A DNA stretch of 50,506 nt, taken from Phycisphaerales bacterium (GTDB lineage: Bacteria; Planctomycetota; Phycisphaerae; Phycisphaerales; UBA1924). Both the position numbers and the translations under genes were made by a program. Each line of letters opens with the position of its first letter. Positions within the stretch are counted from its first letter, which is position 1. Below are positions 8,413-16,498 of this stretch, one piece after another. The stretch lies in assembly GCA_020847535.1 (NCBI GenBank), contig JADLBU010000003.1, forward strand, positions 93,998 through 144,503, in the 5' to 3' direction. A model generated the notes under the pieces. That model saw only the letters and a list, made by a program, of their open reading frames with translations, had not been told where the DNA came from and did no database searches.

Positions 8413-9282
8413 ATGGCAGCTTTGAACATGCTGTCCCGGAAGGGAATTCGCGGGTCCGGCAGGTACTCGGCTCGTCTTGCCGATGCCCCCCGGGCCCGGA
8501 GCAAATACGATGACATTCCGATCCAGGAAGTCTGGGAGGAATACCACCGTGCCCCCACCGAGGACATCCGCAATTACCTGATGGAGAAGTTCCTCCCGCT
8601 GGTGCGTTACAACGCCGAGCGGATCCATCAGAAGCTTCCTGATGAAGTCGACATCGAGGATCTCATGCAGGCCGGCACCTTCGGCCTCAAGGATGCCGTC
8701 GACGCCTTCGACCTCGAGCGGAAGGTCAAGTTCGAGACCTACTGCGCCCCGCGCATCCGCGGCGCCATCCTGGATGAGCTGCGGTCCATGGACTGGGTCC
8801 CCCGCCTCGTGCGGCATCGCACCGCCCGCTTCGAGGCCGTCCGCCAGCAGCTCGAGATGCAGACCGGCGAGAACCCGACCGATGCGGAGGTTTCCTCACG
8901 CGTCGGGCTCGAGGGTGAGGAGTTCGACAAGCTCAAGAGAGACGGCTCACCCGTCAGTGTCCGCAGCCTCACCCAGCGCTGCTTCTCTGGCGACAACGGC
9001 AAGGATGTCCGGGAGATCGATGTCATCCGGGATGAATCCCAGGCCAACCCACTCAGCGAGATGGCTCGCCGGGACCTGAAGGAATTCGTCACCAAGGGTC
9101 TCAACCGCGCCGAACGCCTCATCGTCGTCCTTTATTACTACGAGAACATGACGATGAAGGAGATCGGGGCAACCCTGGCCCTCTCCGAGTCCCGCGTCAG
9201 CCAGATGCACAGCTCCATCCTGCTGCGGCTCAAGGCCCAGATGCAGCACCGGATGCGGGAGTTGGAGCCGGATCCGGAATAG
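8413..9282 (+). CDS. fliA: Motility sigma factor sigma-28 (FliA/WhiG type)
   Basis: RNA polymerase sigma factor of 289 residues. Region 2 is at residues ~48-130 (FLPLVRYNAERIHQKLPDEV, DIEDLMQAGTFGLKDAVDAFD, VKFETYCAPRIRGAILDELRSMDWVPR), the typical FliA/WhiG pattern. Region 4 is at ~225-282, with the HTH MTMKEIGATLALSESRVSQMHSS. It directs late flagellar gene transcription. Start ATG 8413 lies 6 bases after AAGGAG (8400-8404 area). It is the last gene of the flagellar run, and a rho-independent terminator follows at 9310. No anti-sigma factor gene (flgM) is seen nearby. Confidence 0.95.
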   Translation: MAALNMLSRKGIRGSGRYSARLADAPRARSKYDDIPIQEVWEEYHRAPTEDIRNYLMEKFLPLVRYNAERIHQKLPDEVDIEDLMQAGTFGLKDAVDAFDLERKVKFETYCAPRIRGAILDELRSMDWVPRLVRHRTARFEAVRQQLEMQTGENPTDAEVSSRVGLEGEEFDKLKRDGSPVSVRSLTQRCFSGDNGKDVREIDVIRDESQANPLSEMARRDLKEFVTKGLNRAERLIVVLYYYENMTMKEIGATLALSESRVSQMHSSILLRLKAQMQHRMRELEPDPE

Positions 9283-9309
9283 CATGCGGTACCGATGCGA
9301 TCGTCAGCG

Positions 9310-9335
9310 AAGGCGGGCCCTTGTCCGCCTTTTTT
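9310..9335 (+). terminator. Rho-independent terminator after fliA
   Basis: AAGGCGG (9310-9316) pairs with CCGCCTT (9325-9331), followed by a run of T. It ends the flagellar cluster 28 bases after the fliA stop. Confidence 0.88.
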
Positions 9336-9386
9336 CATTGGCCTCACACGTGCCGGTAGGTCTGCAATGATCTGGCGACGCGCCGC

Positions 9387-9881
9387 ATGCATATTCCCAC
9401 CCGCGCCTACATCGCCCTGGGTTCAAACCTGACCTCCGGCCTCGGAGATCCGCGATCCCACATCCAGGCAGCGCTGGATGCACTGGCCCGGCTTGATCGC
9501 TCGCACCTACGTGCCGCCTCGACCATCATCGAGACCGACCCCATCGGCCCCCAGGACCAACCCCGCTACCTCAACGCCGTGGTGGCGATCGATACCACGC
9601 TCGAACCTCGGGATCTGCTGGATCGGCTGCTTGAGATCGAGCGGTCTCGCGGCAGGGATCGCACGCGGGAACAGCGGTGGGGGCCTCGGACACTCGACCT
9701 GGATCTGCTTCTCTATGGGGATCTCCAGATCCAGGAACCGGGCCTGATCGTGCCGCATCCGCGCCTTGCCGAGCGCCTGTTCGTGCTTGCTCCGCTCGAG
9801 GAACTCGCGCCGGATCTTGTCGTTCCCGGCCTGGGCCAGACCGTCGGTCAACTGGCAGCGCGGCGGCGATCGGCCCTGTAA
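9387..9881 (+). CDS. folK: 6-hydroxymethyl-7,8-dihydropterin pyrophosphokinase
   Basis: HPPK transfers pyrophosphate from ATP to 6-hydroxymethyl-dihydropterin in folate synthesis; cytosolic. The product has 164 residues, the family length. Motifs: ALGSNL at residues 9-14, TDPIGPQDQPRYLNAVVAI (pterin loop), and RWGPRTLDLDLLLYGDL (catalytic Asp pair), then VPHPRLAERLFVLAPLEEL. ATG 9387 has no strong ribosome binding site. No other folate gene is adjacent, so it appears to stand alone; the next gene begins 10 bases on and may be co-transcribed. Confidence 0.96.
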   Translation: MHIPTRAYIALGSNLTSGLGDPRSHIQAALDALARLDRSHLRAASTIIETDPIGPQDQPRYLNAVVAIDTTLEPRDLLDRLLEIERSRGRDRTREQRWGPRTLDLDLLLYGDLQIQEPGLIVPHPRLAERLFVLAPLEELAPDLVVPGLGQTVGQLAARRRSAL

Positions 9882-9890
9882 GATTGCTTC

Positions 9891-11438
9891 ATGGCCCGTG
9901 CCTCCCTCAGGACCTCCTTCTGCGTGCCATCGGCACGGGCGTTCGCGGCGATCCTGATCCTGTTCGCCTGCGGAGCAGCGCCGGCCGCGCTGGGCGGCGG
10001 GATTCACTTCCAGCCAGCCGACCCTCCGGCTCCCGAGAAGGCCGACCCGCAGGAACTCTCACCTGGCGAAGTATGGCAGCGGGTCACCGCCGCCTACCGC
10101 GCTGCGCCGTTCGCCGAGCGCATCCGCATCGGCATCGTCAAACCCAAGCCTCTTCCAGCGCCGGACGAACCATCTCAGCCGGATGCCGACAGGCTCGCCC
10201 TCGAGGATTTCCTGCGAGCTTCCAGCGGCATGGATGAGCAGCGTGGCGTCCTGTTCCTCAGGGTCGCACCGCTCACCCCCACAACCCCTACAACCCCCAC
10301 GGCTCCCGCGCCAACCGCGGATCCACAAGCCCCAATCTCGACCTGCCTCAGGCTTGAGATGGGGGATCTCCGCATCTTCGGGGAGCCCGGTCGCCTGCTC
10401 GCAGTGCGAGCCAGCGTCCCCGGCGGTGTGGTGATGCGCACCTTCGATGGCCCGCTGACGATCGGTGAGCTCGAGCGCCTGATGCCACCTCTGATGCTCC
10501 CGCAGTTGGCGATCGCGATCGGGGATGTAGCGAATAGGGATCGGTTTCTCCCGGGGCTGCCGGCCGTTTCGTGGCTGACCTCGCAGCGTGCCAAGGAAGG
10601 CTCCCATCCCGTGCTTCTGCTCCGGGGAACGGCGGGTGATGGTTCATCGCAGCGCAACATCGAGGCCGCGATCGATGAATCAACGTTCCGGATCGCCCGG
10701 CTCAAGGTCGGGAGCACCAACGCGGATGAGCCGACTGATGGATCGGCGGCGACCAGCCTGGAGCTGTTCATTACTCCGATCGAGCCCGGGGATCCGGCAT
10801 CTTGGCGCATCGAGACCGAAGGCCGGATCGCCGTCACAACGCTCGCCGAGCTGCGCTCCGCGCCGCCGGTTGCTCCTCCGCCGCCGAACATCTCGATCAA
10901 GGCCGGGGATGCGCTGCCGCAGTTCTATCTCTTCAATGCTCAGACCGAGACCTGGGCCAACGAGGAATCGCCCGCTGGGAGGTTCGCGGGGGTGGTGCCC
11001 GAGGATGGTCAGTTCCGCATTGCGCTGGTGGTGTTCGTACCCGTCGGGGATGGCCCCCAGGGTCGGGAACTGCACGAATCCCTGGCCCGGGTGCGCGAGA
11101 TGATCCACGAGGCGATCGGGGATGAAGCGGCGAGCGTCGGGATGTATGCCGCCGGTGTGGCGCTGGGTGAGCTGGATCGGTTCGATGATTCGCGCCGGCG
11201 AGCGATGCGCGACTGGTCTCTTTCCGATCCGCTCAATTCCGCGCCCGGCTCGCGTTCCATTCCTCTGTTGTGCTCTCCGGCTGGTGCGGGGTTGCTCAGT
11301 CGCCTGGGCGGTAAGGGCCCGGTGATCGTGGTCACCGACCAGACGCTGACGGTGCGTGATGTGATCGAGTTGCCAGCCGCGGCGGATGCGGCCGCGGCTG
11401 GCCAGAGGCTCAGGGCGGCGATCCGTGCCGGGTCATGA
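9891..11438 (+). CDS. Exported protein of unknown function
   Basis: Product of 515 residues with a signal peptide (ARAFAAILILFACGAAPAALGGG). The N-terminal half (residues ~60-300) resembles LolA/DUF2092-like exported proteins found in planctomycetes: LSPGEVWQRVTAAYRAAPFAERIRI, then beta-rich segments such as FRIARLKVG. The C-terminal third (from ~345, SIKAGDALPQFYLFNAQTETW) has a faint redoxin/thioredoxin-like pattern with no CxxC pair. Both resemblances are weak. A TPTTPTTPTAPAPT stretch near residues 128-142 comes from an ACAACCCCC-like short repeat. It starts 10 bases after folK. Its stop overlaps the last 6 bases of the convergent ferredoxin gene. Confidence 0.75.
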   Translation: MARASLRTSFCVPSARAFAAILILFACGAAPAALGGGIHFQPADPPAPEKADPQELSPGEVWQRVTAAYRAAPFAERIRIGIVKPKPLPAPDEPSQPDADRLALEDFLRASSGMDEQRGVLFLRVAPLTPTTPTTPTAPAPTADPQAPISTCLRLEMGDLRIFGEPGRLLAVRASVPGGVVMRTFDGPLTIGELERLMPPLMLPQLAIAIGDVANRDRFLPGLPAVSWLTSQRAKEGSHPVLLLRGTAGDGSSQRNIEAAIDESTFRIARLKVGSTNADEPTDGSAATSLELFITPIEPGDPASWRIETEGRIAVTTLAELRSAPPVAPPPPNISIKAGDALPQFYLFNAQTETWANEESPAGRFAGVVPEDGQFRIALVVFVPVGDGPQGRELHESLARVREMIHEAIGDEAASVGMYAAGVALGELDRFDDSRRRAMRDWSLSDPLNSAPGSRSIPLLCSPAGAGLLSRLGGKGPVIVVTDQTLTVRDVIELPAAADAAAAGQRLRAAIRAGS

Positions 11439-11675
11439 CCTGGAGATCGACAGCGTCGGGGCACGCAGCGCGACCCGAAAGTCGCCGGTCTGCATGACCG
11501 GCAGCGAGGTCTGGCCCGTGCGGAGCATGACGTGGATGTACGGAATGCACATCCCGCACCCGCCGCCGCAGCCGGTCAATTCACGCAGCCCGGCGGCATC
11601 GATGCCGCGCTCATCGGCAAGCTGCTTGAGGCGCTCGAACGTGATGTCGTGACACACACATCGATCGACTTGCAT
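11433..11675 (-). CDS. BFD-like [2Fe-2S] protein
   Basis: Product of 80 residues from ATG 11675, with GAGG 8 bases upstream; a longer frame exists but would begin in the previous gene. CVCHDITFERLKQLADERG, AAGLRELTGCGGGCGMCIPYIHVML is the BFD (bacterioferritin-associated ferredoxin) fold with a CxCH...CxxxCxxC-type cysteine set that binds a [2Fe-2S] cluster. The family passes electrons or docks to partners. It starts 38 bases after the pseudopilin stop on the same strand, so it may be the last gene of the cobalamin riboswitch unit, or it may have its own promoter. A bacterioferritin partner is not seen. Confidence 0.85.
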   Translation of the reverse strand: MQVDRCVCHDITFERLKQLADERGIDAAGLRELTGCGGGCGMCIPYIHVMLRTGQTSLPVMQTGDFRVALRAPTLSISRS

Positions 11676-11713
11676 GCTCGAATCCTCACAACCCGGAGCG
11701 GAACAGGCGGAAT

Positions 11714-12562
11714 TCAGCGGGCGGCTGACCACGACGCCCAATCCGGAACATAGCAAGGATCGTTCGTTGTGCCAATCGAGGCGATATAAGTTGAGGAACC
11801 AATCAACCAATTAGGGTTTCCACGGATGGTCCCGGTCGAGCCATCGGCGCGAGCCGCCGCGCAATCACCCAGCGTATCCCGCTGTCGAGAATGCCGAAAG
11901 GCGGTCGTTGGAGAATCGTTGCGGCTCCATCCCGAACCATCGAACAGCATCGGCGGATCCAGCAGCGCGGTGTTTGTGACCGGCGTGCTCGCCAGCAGCG
12001 CATCGGCGAACACAAGCAGATCGGTTGGTCGTGAAATCTCGAAGGTTCGCCGCCACGGACGGAACCCGATCTGCTCTCCCCACCCCGGCGTCTTGGCCGG
12101 GGAGAGGTAGTATCCGTTATATCCGTATGTGCTTGTCGGCTGCTTGGCTGGGCCCTGAGCTTTGTAACTCCCCCAAGGCTGGCTGGGGCACTCGTAGGCG
12201 CTGCGGGCGCCCAGCGAAGCGCTCAGGTACGGTGAGAGGAACCCGCGAGCATGATCCACCTGCTTGGAATCGTTGGTGCCCCACCAATAGATGGGTGTTC
12301 CCGAGCCGATGTCCTGGACCGACCAGTACGCCAGCGGCATCACCCGGTCCTTGAAGTCGTGGGTGTAGAGGAACCAGCCGGCGAGCATCTGGCGCTGGTT
12401 GGACATGCAGGCGGTCGTGCGAGCGGCCTGTCGCGCGGAGAAGAGAGCCGGGGTGAGCAGGCCCACCAGCAGCGCGATGATCGCGATCACCACCAGAAGC
12501 TCGATGAGCGTGAACGCAGCGTGCTGCGGCCGTCGGTGTTGAGCGAGATCCCGGGGGGTCAT
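11714..12562 (-). CDS. Prepilin-type (pseudopilin-like) exported protein
   Basis: Product of 282 residues with the N-terminal prepilin motif [24 protein letters not shown] at residues ~17-40, cleaved by prepilin peptidase before Phe. The C-terminal part ends with [13 protein letters not shown] and contains the H-rich planctomycete pseudopilin pattern ([14 protein letters not shown]). The ATG overlaps the stop of the upstream propeller gene by 4 bases (ATGA). It is the third gene behind the cobalamin riboswitch. In related bacteria such proteins are often many-copy surface or secretion components. A role in corrinoid handling is an inference from the operon. Confidence 0.88.
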   Translation of the reverse strand: MTPRDLAQHRRPQHAAFTLIELLVVIAIIALLVGLLTPALFSARQAARTTACMSNQRQMLAGWFLYTHDFKDRVMPLAYWSVQDIGSGTPIYWWGTNDSKQVDHARGFLSPYLSASLGARSAYECPSQPWGSYKAQGPAKQPTSTYGYNGYYLSPAKTPGWGEQIGFRPWRRTFEISRPTDLLVFADALLASTPVTNTALLDPPMLFDGSGWSRNDSPTTAFRHSRQRDTLGDCAAARADGSTGTIRGNPNWLIGSSTYIASIGTTNDPCYVPDWASWSAAR

Positions 12563-14217
12563 GGCCGGCCCCCCGCAGCGCCATCGGACTCGTGCTCGCG
12601 AACGAGCTTGATCACGATCTGGTGGTCCAGCTCATCAACGACACCGTTGAGATCTGCATCGCGCTGGCCGCGGTTCTGCTCCCAGGCATAGAGATCATCG
12701 ATATCGACCAGGCCATTGCCATCGACATCGGGTTGCACCGGTGGTGGGCCGAATGCGAGCAGGCCCCCAGCACCGACGGTGTAGATATTGGAATCGGTCC
12801 ACGCGGGTGAAGCACCCGCGCCCTGGAAGTGATTCAGCACGAACGAGCGGTCCATCGGCCCCGATGTCGGGGTCACCGGCGGAAGGAGGTTGAGGTCGAT
12901 CCCGTACAGATCCGGGCAGTTCGCCGAGGCGCTCCCCGACAGCGGCAGGACACCTGTCAGGAGGTGATGGGTGCGTGCATTGGCGATCGGCTGCTGGTTC
13001 CATCCCCCCAGCGGCAGGAACTCACCGACATCGATTGACTGATTTGCGTTGCTATCCACCCAGGTATCGGTGGCGGAGTTCCAGACCGCGACGGCGGTTG
13101 ATCTCTGATCCACGAAGATCTCGATCGTGGGCACGGTGCCGAAGCCGGCGATCCCACCGGAGAGCACGATCCGGCCGTCATCCAGCGCGATCGGTACCGA
13201 GGCCGTCCGGTTGCACGGGATCTCCCACACGCCCGATCCATCCTGCGCGTTGATTTTCAGCAGCCGGGATGCATCGAGGCCGCCGAAGAAGTCGTAGCTC
13301 GCCGCGTACAGCCACCTCCCGCTCTCATCCGTGCGGGTCGCAAGCCCTCCGAAGAAGTTGTGCCCGACCTCGGTGAACACCCACAGCGGCGCGGGCGGAG
13401 TGATCGCCCTTGCATCAAACGCCAGGATGCTCCCGGCAACATCAAGTTCTCCGACGACCGCGCAGTAGACCACTCCACCCACGTACGCCGGCGAGTTTCC
13501 CGAGCTGCCGCCGATCGCGATTGACCACACGATTCCGCCCGGGGCGAAGGGATTGGCGATCCCGAGCTGGGGATCGATGTTGATGCACGTCAACAGGCCT
13601 TCGGTTCCGAACCCATCGTACTGCGTGATGAAGAGGCGATTGGAGATCCCCAGATCGCCGGTCACCAGCGGCGAGGCGTTGACGATGTTGCGCGGAAGCA
13701 TCGTGCTCCACCTGGGAGTTCCCATCAGCAGGTCGAAGGCTGCCACCGACTTGCCGCTTGCCGCGATCACGGTCTGGTTGCGCTCATCGATCACCGGGAC
13801 CGACCACGAATCGGCCACCGGCGCAGTGATCGGCCGTGACCAGCGGATCTGGCCTGTTCTGCGATCAACCGTGTACAGCGAGAACTGCTTGATTGCGGAG
13901 ATCGTGACCGAGCCGATCGCAAACACGCAGTCGCGGGAGCAGACCACTCCTCCCTGTGCGATGAAAGTGATCGCCCGGTTCTGCTGGTCGTGCGACAACG
14001 TCCAGCTCGGCATCACGATGCTCGGCATGCTCGCGAGCGATCGGCCGGCGCGATCTGGCGTGCCGGCGAGCATCGGCCAGGAATGCTCGGGCGCGGCGGT
14101 CTGCGCCTGAGCGTGAATGCACAACCCGGCCAGGCACAGCGCAGCGGCGATCCGCGCGGGAGGCCCAGGGCCCCGCGCGACACGATGCCGCCCGTGATCC
14201 CGTGCCTGTGTGATCAC
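12559..14217 (-). CDS. Exported PQQ-type beta-propeller with EF-hand/dockerin-like tail
   Basis: About 552 residues from GTG 14217, which overlaps the previous stop by 4 bases (GTGA). The N-terminal signal region is [17 protein letters not shown]. The body has repeated propeller-like blades: [65 protein letters not shown]. The C terminus, [19 protein letters not shown] followed by [16 protein letters not shown], is a paired EF-hand/dockerin-like calcium motif. A propeller under B12 control recalls BtuG, the B12-binding surface propeller of Bacteroides; homology is not shown here. An alternative ATG at 14262 gives an Arg-rich N terminus and overlaps more of the upstream gene. Confidence 0.88.
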   Translation of the reverse strand: MITQARDHGRHRVARGPGPPARIAAALCLAGLCIHAQAQTAAPEHSWPMLAGTPDRAGRSLASMPSIVMPSWTLSHDQQNRAITFIAQGGVVCSRDCVFAIGSVTISAIKQFSLYTVDRRTGQIRWSRPITAPVADSWSVPVIDERNQTVIAASGKSVAAFDLLMGTPRWSTMLPRNIVNASPLVTGDLGISNRLFITQYDGFGTEGLLTCINIDPQLGIANPFAPGGIVWSIAIGGSSGNSPAYVGGVVYCAVVGELDVAGSILAFDARAITPPAPLWVFTEVGHNFFGGLATRTDESGRWLYAASYDFFGGLDASRLLKINAQDGSGVWEIPCNRTASVPIALDDGRIVLSGGIAGFGTVPTIEIFVDQRSTAVAVWNSATDTWVDSNANQSIDVGEFLPLGGWNQQPIANARTHHLLTGVLPLSGSASANCPDLYGIDLNLLPPVTPTSGPMDRSFVLNHFQGAGASPAWTDSNIYTVGAGGLLAFGPPPVQPDVDGNGLVDIDDLYAWEQNRGQRDADLNGVVDELDHQIVIKLVREHESDGAAGGRP

Positions 14218-15008
14218 CGCACGCGCCTCCGTCCGTTCGCAAGCACCCCGATCACGAGACACACCGCCGATGGCGCGGAGGGCACCACGTCCGACACCGC
14301 ATCGATCTCGATCGAGTACGGGGCATCCGAGGTGTTGGAGATGCGGATGAACGAGATTGCCGGCAAGCCGACCAGCGCCAGGTCGATTCCCGCTCCGCCC
14401 CCCGAACCTGCATAGCCTGCCTTGAGGTCATCAAAGGTGCTTCCCCACGGGCCGAACGCCGGGTTCACGGGCAGGTGGAAGTCGCTGGGGCTGGCGCCGC
14501 CATCGCTCCCGAACGGATCGGTCGAGTCGTTCCAGCCCATCGTGGGGAAGAGACCATCGGCGATCGCGCCGCTGACGACCTCCCAGGCGATCCCATCGGC
14601 GCTTACCTCGACGATGCCGCCGGGATTCCAGATGTGCTGAGCGATCGGTGAGAAGTCATCGGAATAGAAGAACGAGTTTCCGAACACGAGCAGATCGATC
14701 CCGAACGGGTTGGCCGGGTCATCGGCCACGGGTGTGTCGAAGGCGAGCGTCAGGTGCCCACCCTTGCCGATCGAGACGACCTCAGAGGATTGGAACGGCG
14801 GGTTGAAGGGCGTCACGCGAAGATCAAACCCGGACGTGCGCGTCGGCGAACCGATCGCCGTCGTCGGATCCACATACCCGGCAGCGGCATCCACCCCCGC
14901 GTCATACGACACCCACGCGCTGGCGAACTGGCCGGCATGTGCCGCCACAGCGCTGCACCCGACCCCGACCCCCACCCCCAGCATCGAAGCAACAACACAA
15001 CGCCTCAT
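14214..15008 (-). CDS. Exported surface protein, first gene of the cobalamin riboswitch unit
   Basis: Product of 264 residues with signal peptide MRRCVVASMLGVGVGVGCSAVAAHA. The mature part is a beta-rich domain with distinctive blocks: SYDAGVDAAAGYVDPTTAIGSP, FDTPVADDPANPFGIDLLVFGNSFF, VEVSADGIAWEVV, YAGSGGGAGIDLALVG and SIEIDAVSDVV. The last residues ([23 protein letters not shown]) resemble a weak PEP-CTERM sorting signal: Pro motif, helix, Arg cluster. AGGGG lies 9 bases before the ATG, and a perfect 9-bp hairpin ends right before it. It is 275 bases downstream of a complete cobalamin riboswitch. A role in corrinoid binding at the surface is inferred from that control only. Confidence 0.88.
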   Translation of the reverse strand: MRRCVVASMLGVGVGVGCSAVAAHAGQFASAWVSYDAGVDAAAGYVDPTTAIGSPTRTSGFDLRVTPFNPPFQSSEVVSIGKGGHLTLAFDTPVADDPANPFGIDLLVFGNSFFYSDDFSPIAQHIWNPGGIVEVSADGIAWEVVSGAIADGLFPTMGWNDSTDPFGSDGGASPSDFHLPVNPAFGPWGSTFDDLKAGYAGSGGGAGIDLALVGLPAISFIRISNTSDAPYSIEIDAVSDVVPSAPSAVCLVIGVLANGRRRVR

Positions 15009-15023
15009 GTCAACTTACCCCTC

Positions 15024-15064
15024 TCACCGCGCGGGATCAGCTTGTAATCAGATCAGCGCGGTGA
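15024..15064 (-). promoter_or_regulatory. Hairpin abutting the ribosome binding site of the riboswitch operon
   Basis: TCACCGCGC (15024-15032) and GCGCGGTGA (15056-15064) form a perfect 9-bp stem. In the RNA the stem ends directly before GAGGGG, the ribosome binding site of the surface protein gene. It could be part of the expression platform of the upstream cobalamin riboswitch. This is inferred. Confidence 0.5.
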
Positions 15065-15282
15065 ACCTCGTCCCGATAAGCGCGCGGGACGGCTTCCGGA
15101 CCAGCGGCACGTGTGCCGAATGCACACGGAGACGCCGCAAATCTCGACACCTGCGAATACGGGGTTGAACGCCGGGAGATCGCCGACCGCGGGGAAGCGC
15201 CGGGGCGGCCGATCGCCGGCAGCCCGATGTACGCGAGGGCGCCGAGCACCGGATCTCCTCATGGCACATCGCCACAAGGGCC

Positions 15283-15510
15283 GGCGTGTCGCTGGCAGGT
15301 CTTCCGGCTCAGGGCTCGGTCCGGCACGCCTTCCCGACACGCTCGCGAGGCCCAAAGGCCCGCGAAACCCGTCAGTGGCTCTCCGCGAAGGCTTTCGCGG
15401 AGATCGGCCGGACGTCAACACCCTTTACGGCGGCGCGTCCGCGGTGGAATCTCACCACGCTTCCCTTTTCAGCCCGCCGAGGATCGCTCCCAGGACAGGC
15501 ACCTTCGACG
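15283..15510 (-). promoter_or_regulatory. Cobalamin (B12) riboswitch
   Basis: Read on the minus strand, all class hallmarks occur in order. The 5' GTCGAAGGTGCC is followed by GGCTGAAAAGGGAA, GGTGAGATTCCACC and CGCCGCCGTAA. GCCACTG is at 15379-15373 and GGGAAGGCG comes further on. The B12 box GAGCCGGAAGACCTGCC is at 15310-15294. A closing P1 stem can form between GTCG at the 5' end and CGAC after the B12 box. These elements bind adenosyl- or other cobalamins and shut off downstream expression. The unit lies 275 bases before the 264-residue surface protein gene. Confidence 0.96.
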
Positions 15511-15526
15511 CGATTAGATTATCGAA

Positions 15527-15552
15527 GAAAAAAACCCGGTCAAGGGACCGGG
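15527..15552 (-). terminator. Rho-independent terminator after the PEP-CTERM-like gene
   Basis: Minus strand: CCCGGTC, loop CCTT, GACCGGG, then TTTTTTTCTT. It separates the gene at 15582-16310 from the cobalamin riboswitch, so the riboswitch begins a new transcript. Confidence 0.9.
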
Positions 15553-15581
15553 CCGGGCAAATCGCGCGGAATGTGCGGGGC

Positions 15582-16310
15582 TCAGCGGCGACGGCGAGCG
15601 ATCGCAGCGCACAAGCCCAGAAGTGGCAGGGTCATGGGCGAAGGGATAGCCGTGAACGAGCCGGTGAATTCGCCGTGGCATTCGGAGAAGTTCGTGCCCG
15701 AGGCGGTGACGCTGGCGTTGGCGAACATCCAGATGTCGTAGATGCCGGTGGGCAATTCGAACTGGTGATCCTGCGTGCCATCCCCGATGGCGCTGATCAC
15801 GTTGCCGCCGCTGTCGGTGATGACGACCTGGGCGCTGCCGCCGTTGGAGCCGGAGGAAGCGCCTTCCAGCCGCCACATGCCGGTGGTCGTGATCTCAAAG
15901 CGCATGCGCAGATCGGCGTACGCTGTTCCTGAGCCATCGCCGATGAGCAGGATCGGGTTGCCCTCATCATCGACGATCTGCGTCTCATAGCCGGAGCCGG
16001 CGGTGTCGGTCCTGGCCGAGAAGGTGATTCCGTTGGTCGTGATGTCGGAGGTCTGCGATGCGGAGCCGCCTCCCGAGCCGCCGCCGTAGGAAGCCGAGGC
16101 TCCGGTGAAGTCGGACCAGGGGCCGGTTGACGGTCCGTTGATGAGGCTGTCATCCGATGCGACCTGGTTGCCGTTCTCGGTGACCGTGCCGACGCATTGC
16201 AGCACCCTGCTGGAGCTGATGATGCTCAGGCCCGCGTGGGCGAGCCCGGCCGAACCGACCATGACCACAACAAACGCCGCGAGGCGCGATTTCTGACGAA
16301 TCGTTGCCAA
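15582..16310 (-). CDS. Exported protein with PEP-CTERM-like sorting tail
   Basis: About 242 residues from TTG 16310. This start has GGGAG 7 bases upstream and gives a clean signal peptide (SRLAAFVVVMVGSAGLAHA). An in-frame ATG at 16355 would put 15 extra Arg-rich residues before it. The mature protein is Ser/Gly-rich and beta-rich (GGGSGGGSASQ, MWRLEGASSGSNGGSAQVVI). It ends with IPSPMTLPLLGLCAAIARRRR: Pro motif, short membrane helix and Arg cluster, as in PEP-CTERM proteins sorted by exosortase. Function otherwise unknown. A terminator follows the stop codon. Confidence 0.85.
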   Translation of the reverse strand: MATIRQKSRLAAFVVVMVGSAGLAHAGLSIISSSRVLQCVGTVTENGNQVASDDSLINGPSTGPWSDFTGASASYGGGSGGGSASQTSDITTNGITFSARTDTAGSGYETQIVDDEGNPILLIGDGSGTAYADLRMRFEITTTGMWRLEGASSGSNGGSAQVVITDSGGNVISAIGDGTQDHQFELPTGIYDIWMFANASVTASGTNFSECHGEFTGSFTAIPSPMTLPLLGLCAAIARRRR

Positions 16311-16498
16311 AGTGTCTCTCCCATGTCCCCGCGAGCGGTTGCCAGCCATTCGCATCCGAGGGGCGGATAGATCCAGTGAACCGGAGCCCTGGCGGACTAA
16401 TAATCCACTCCACACCCCCGGATTCCCCTGGATTCATCACGCATGCGCGTGATCCATCCGCTTCCTTCCGATCCGGCTCAACCGCGAGTGCCACACCG

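Noticed and set aside
15037..15275. Short minus-strand frames between the cobalamin riboswitch and the first gene
   Set aside because: No ribosome binding site, no recognisable protein pattern; the region is more likely leader RNA.
15113..15932. Plus-strand frames of 134-273 codons across the riboswitch
   Set aside because: They are antisense to the conserved riboswitch and to the PEP-CTERM-like gene and show no protein signature.
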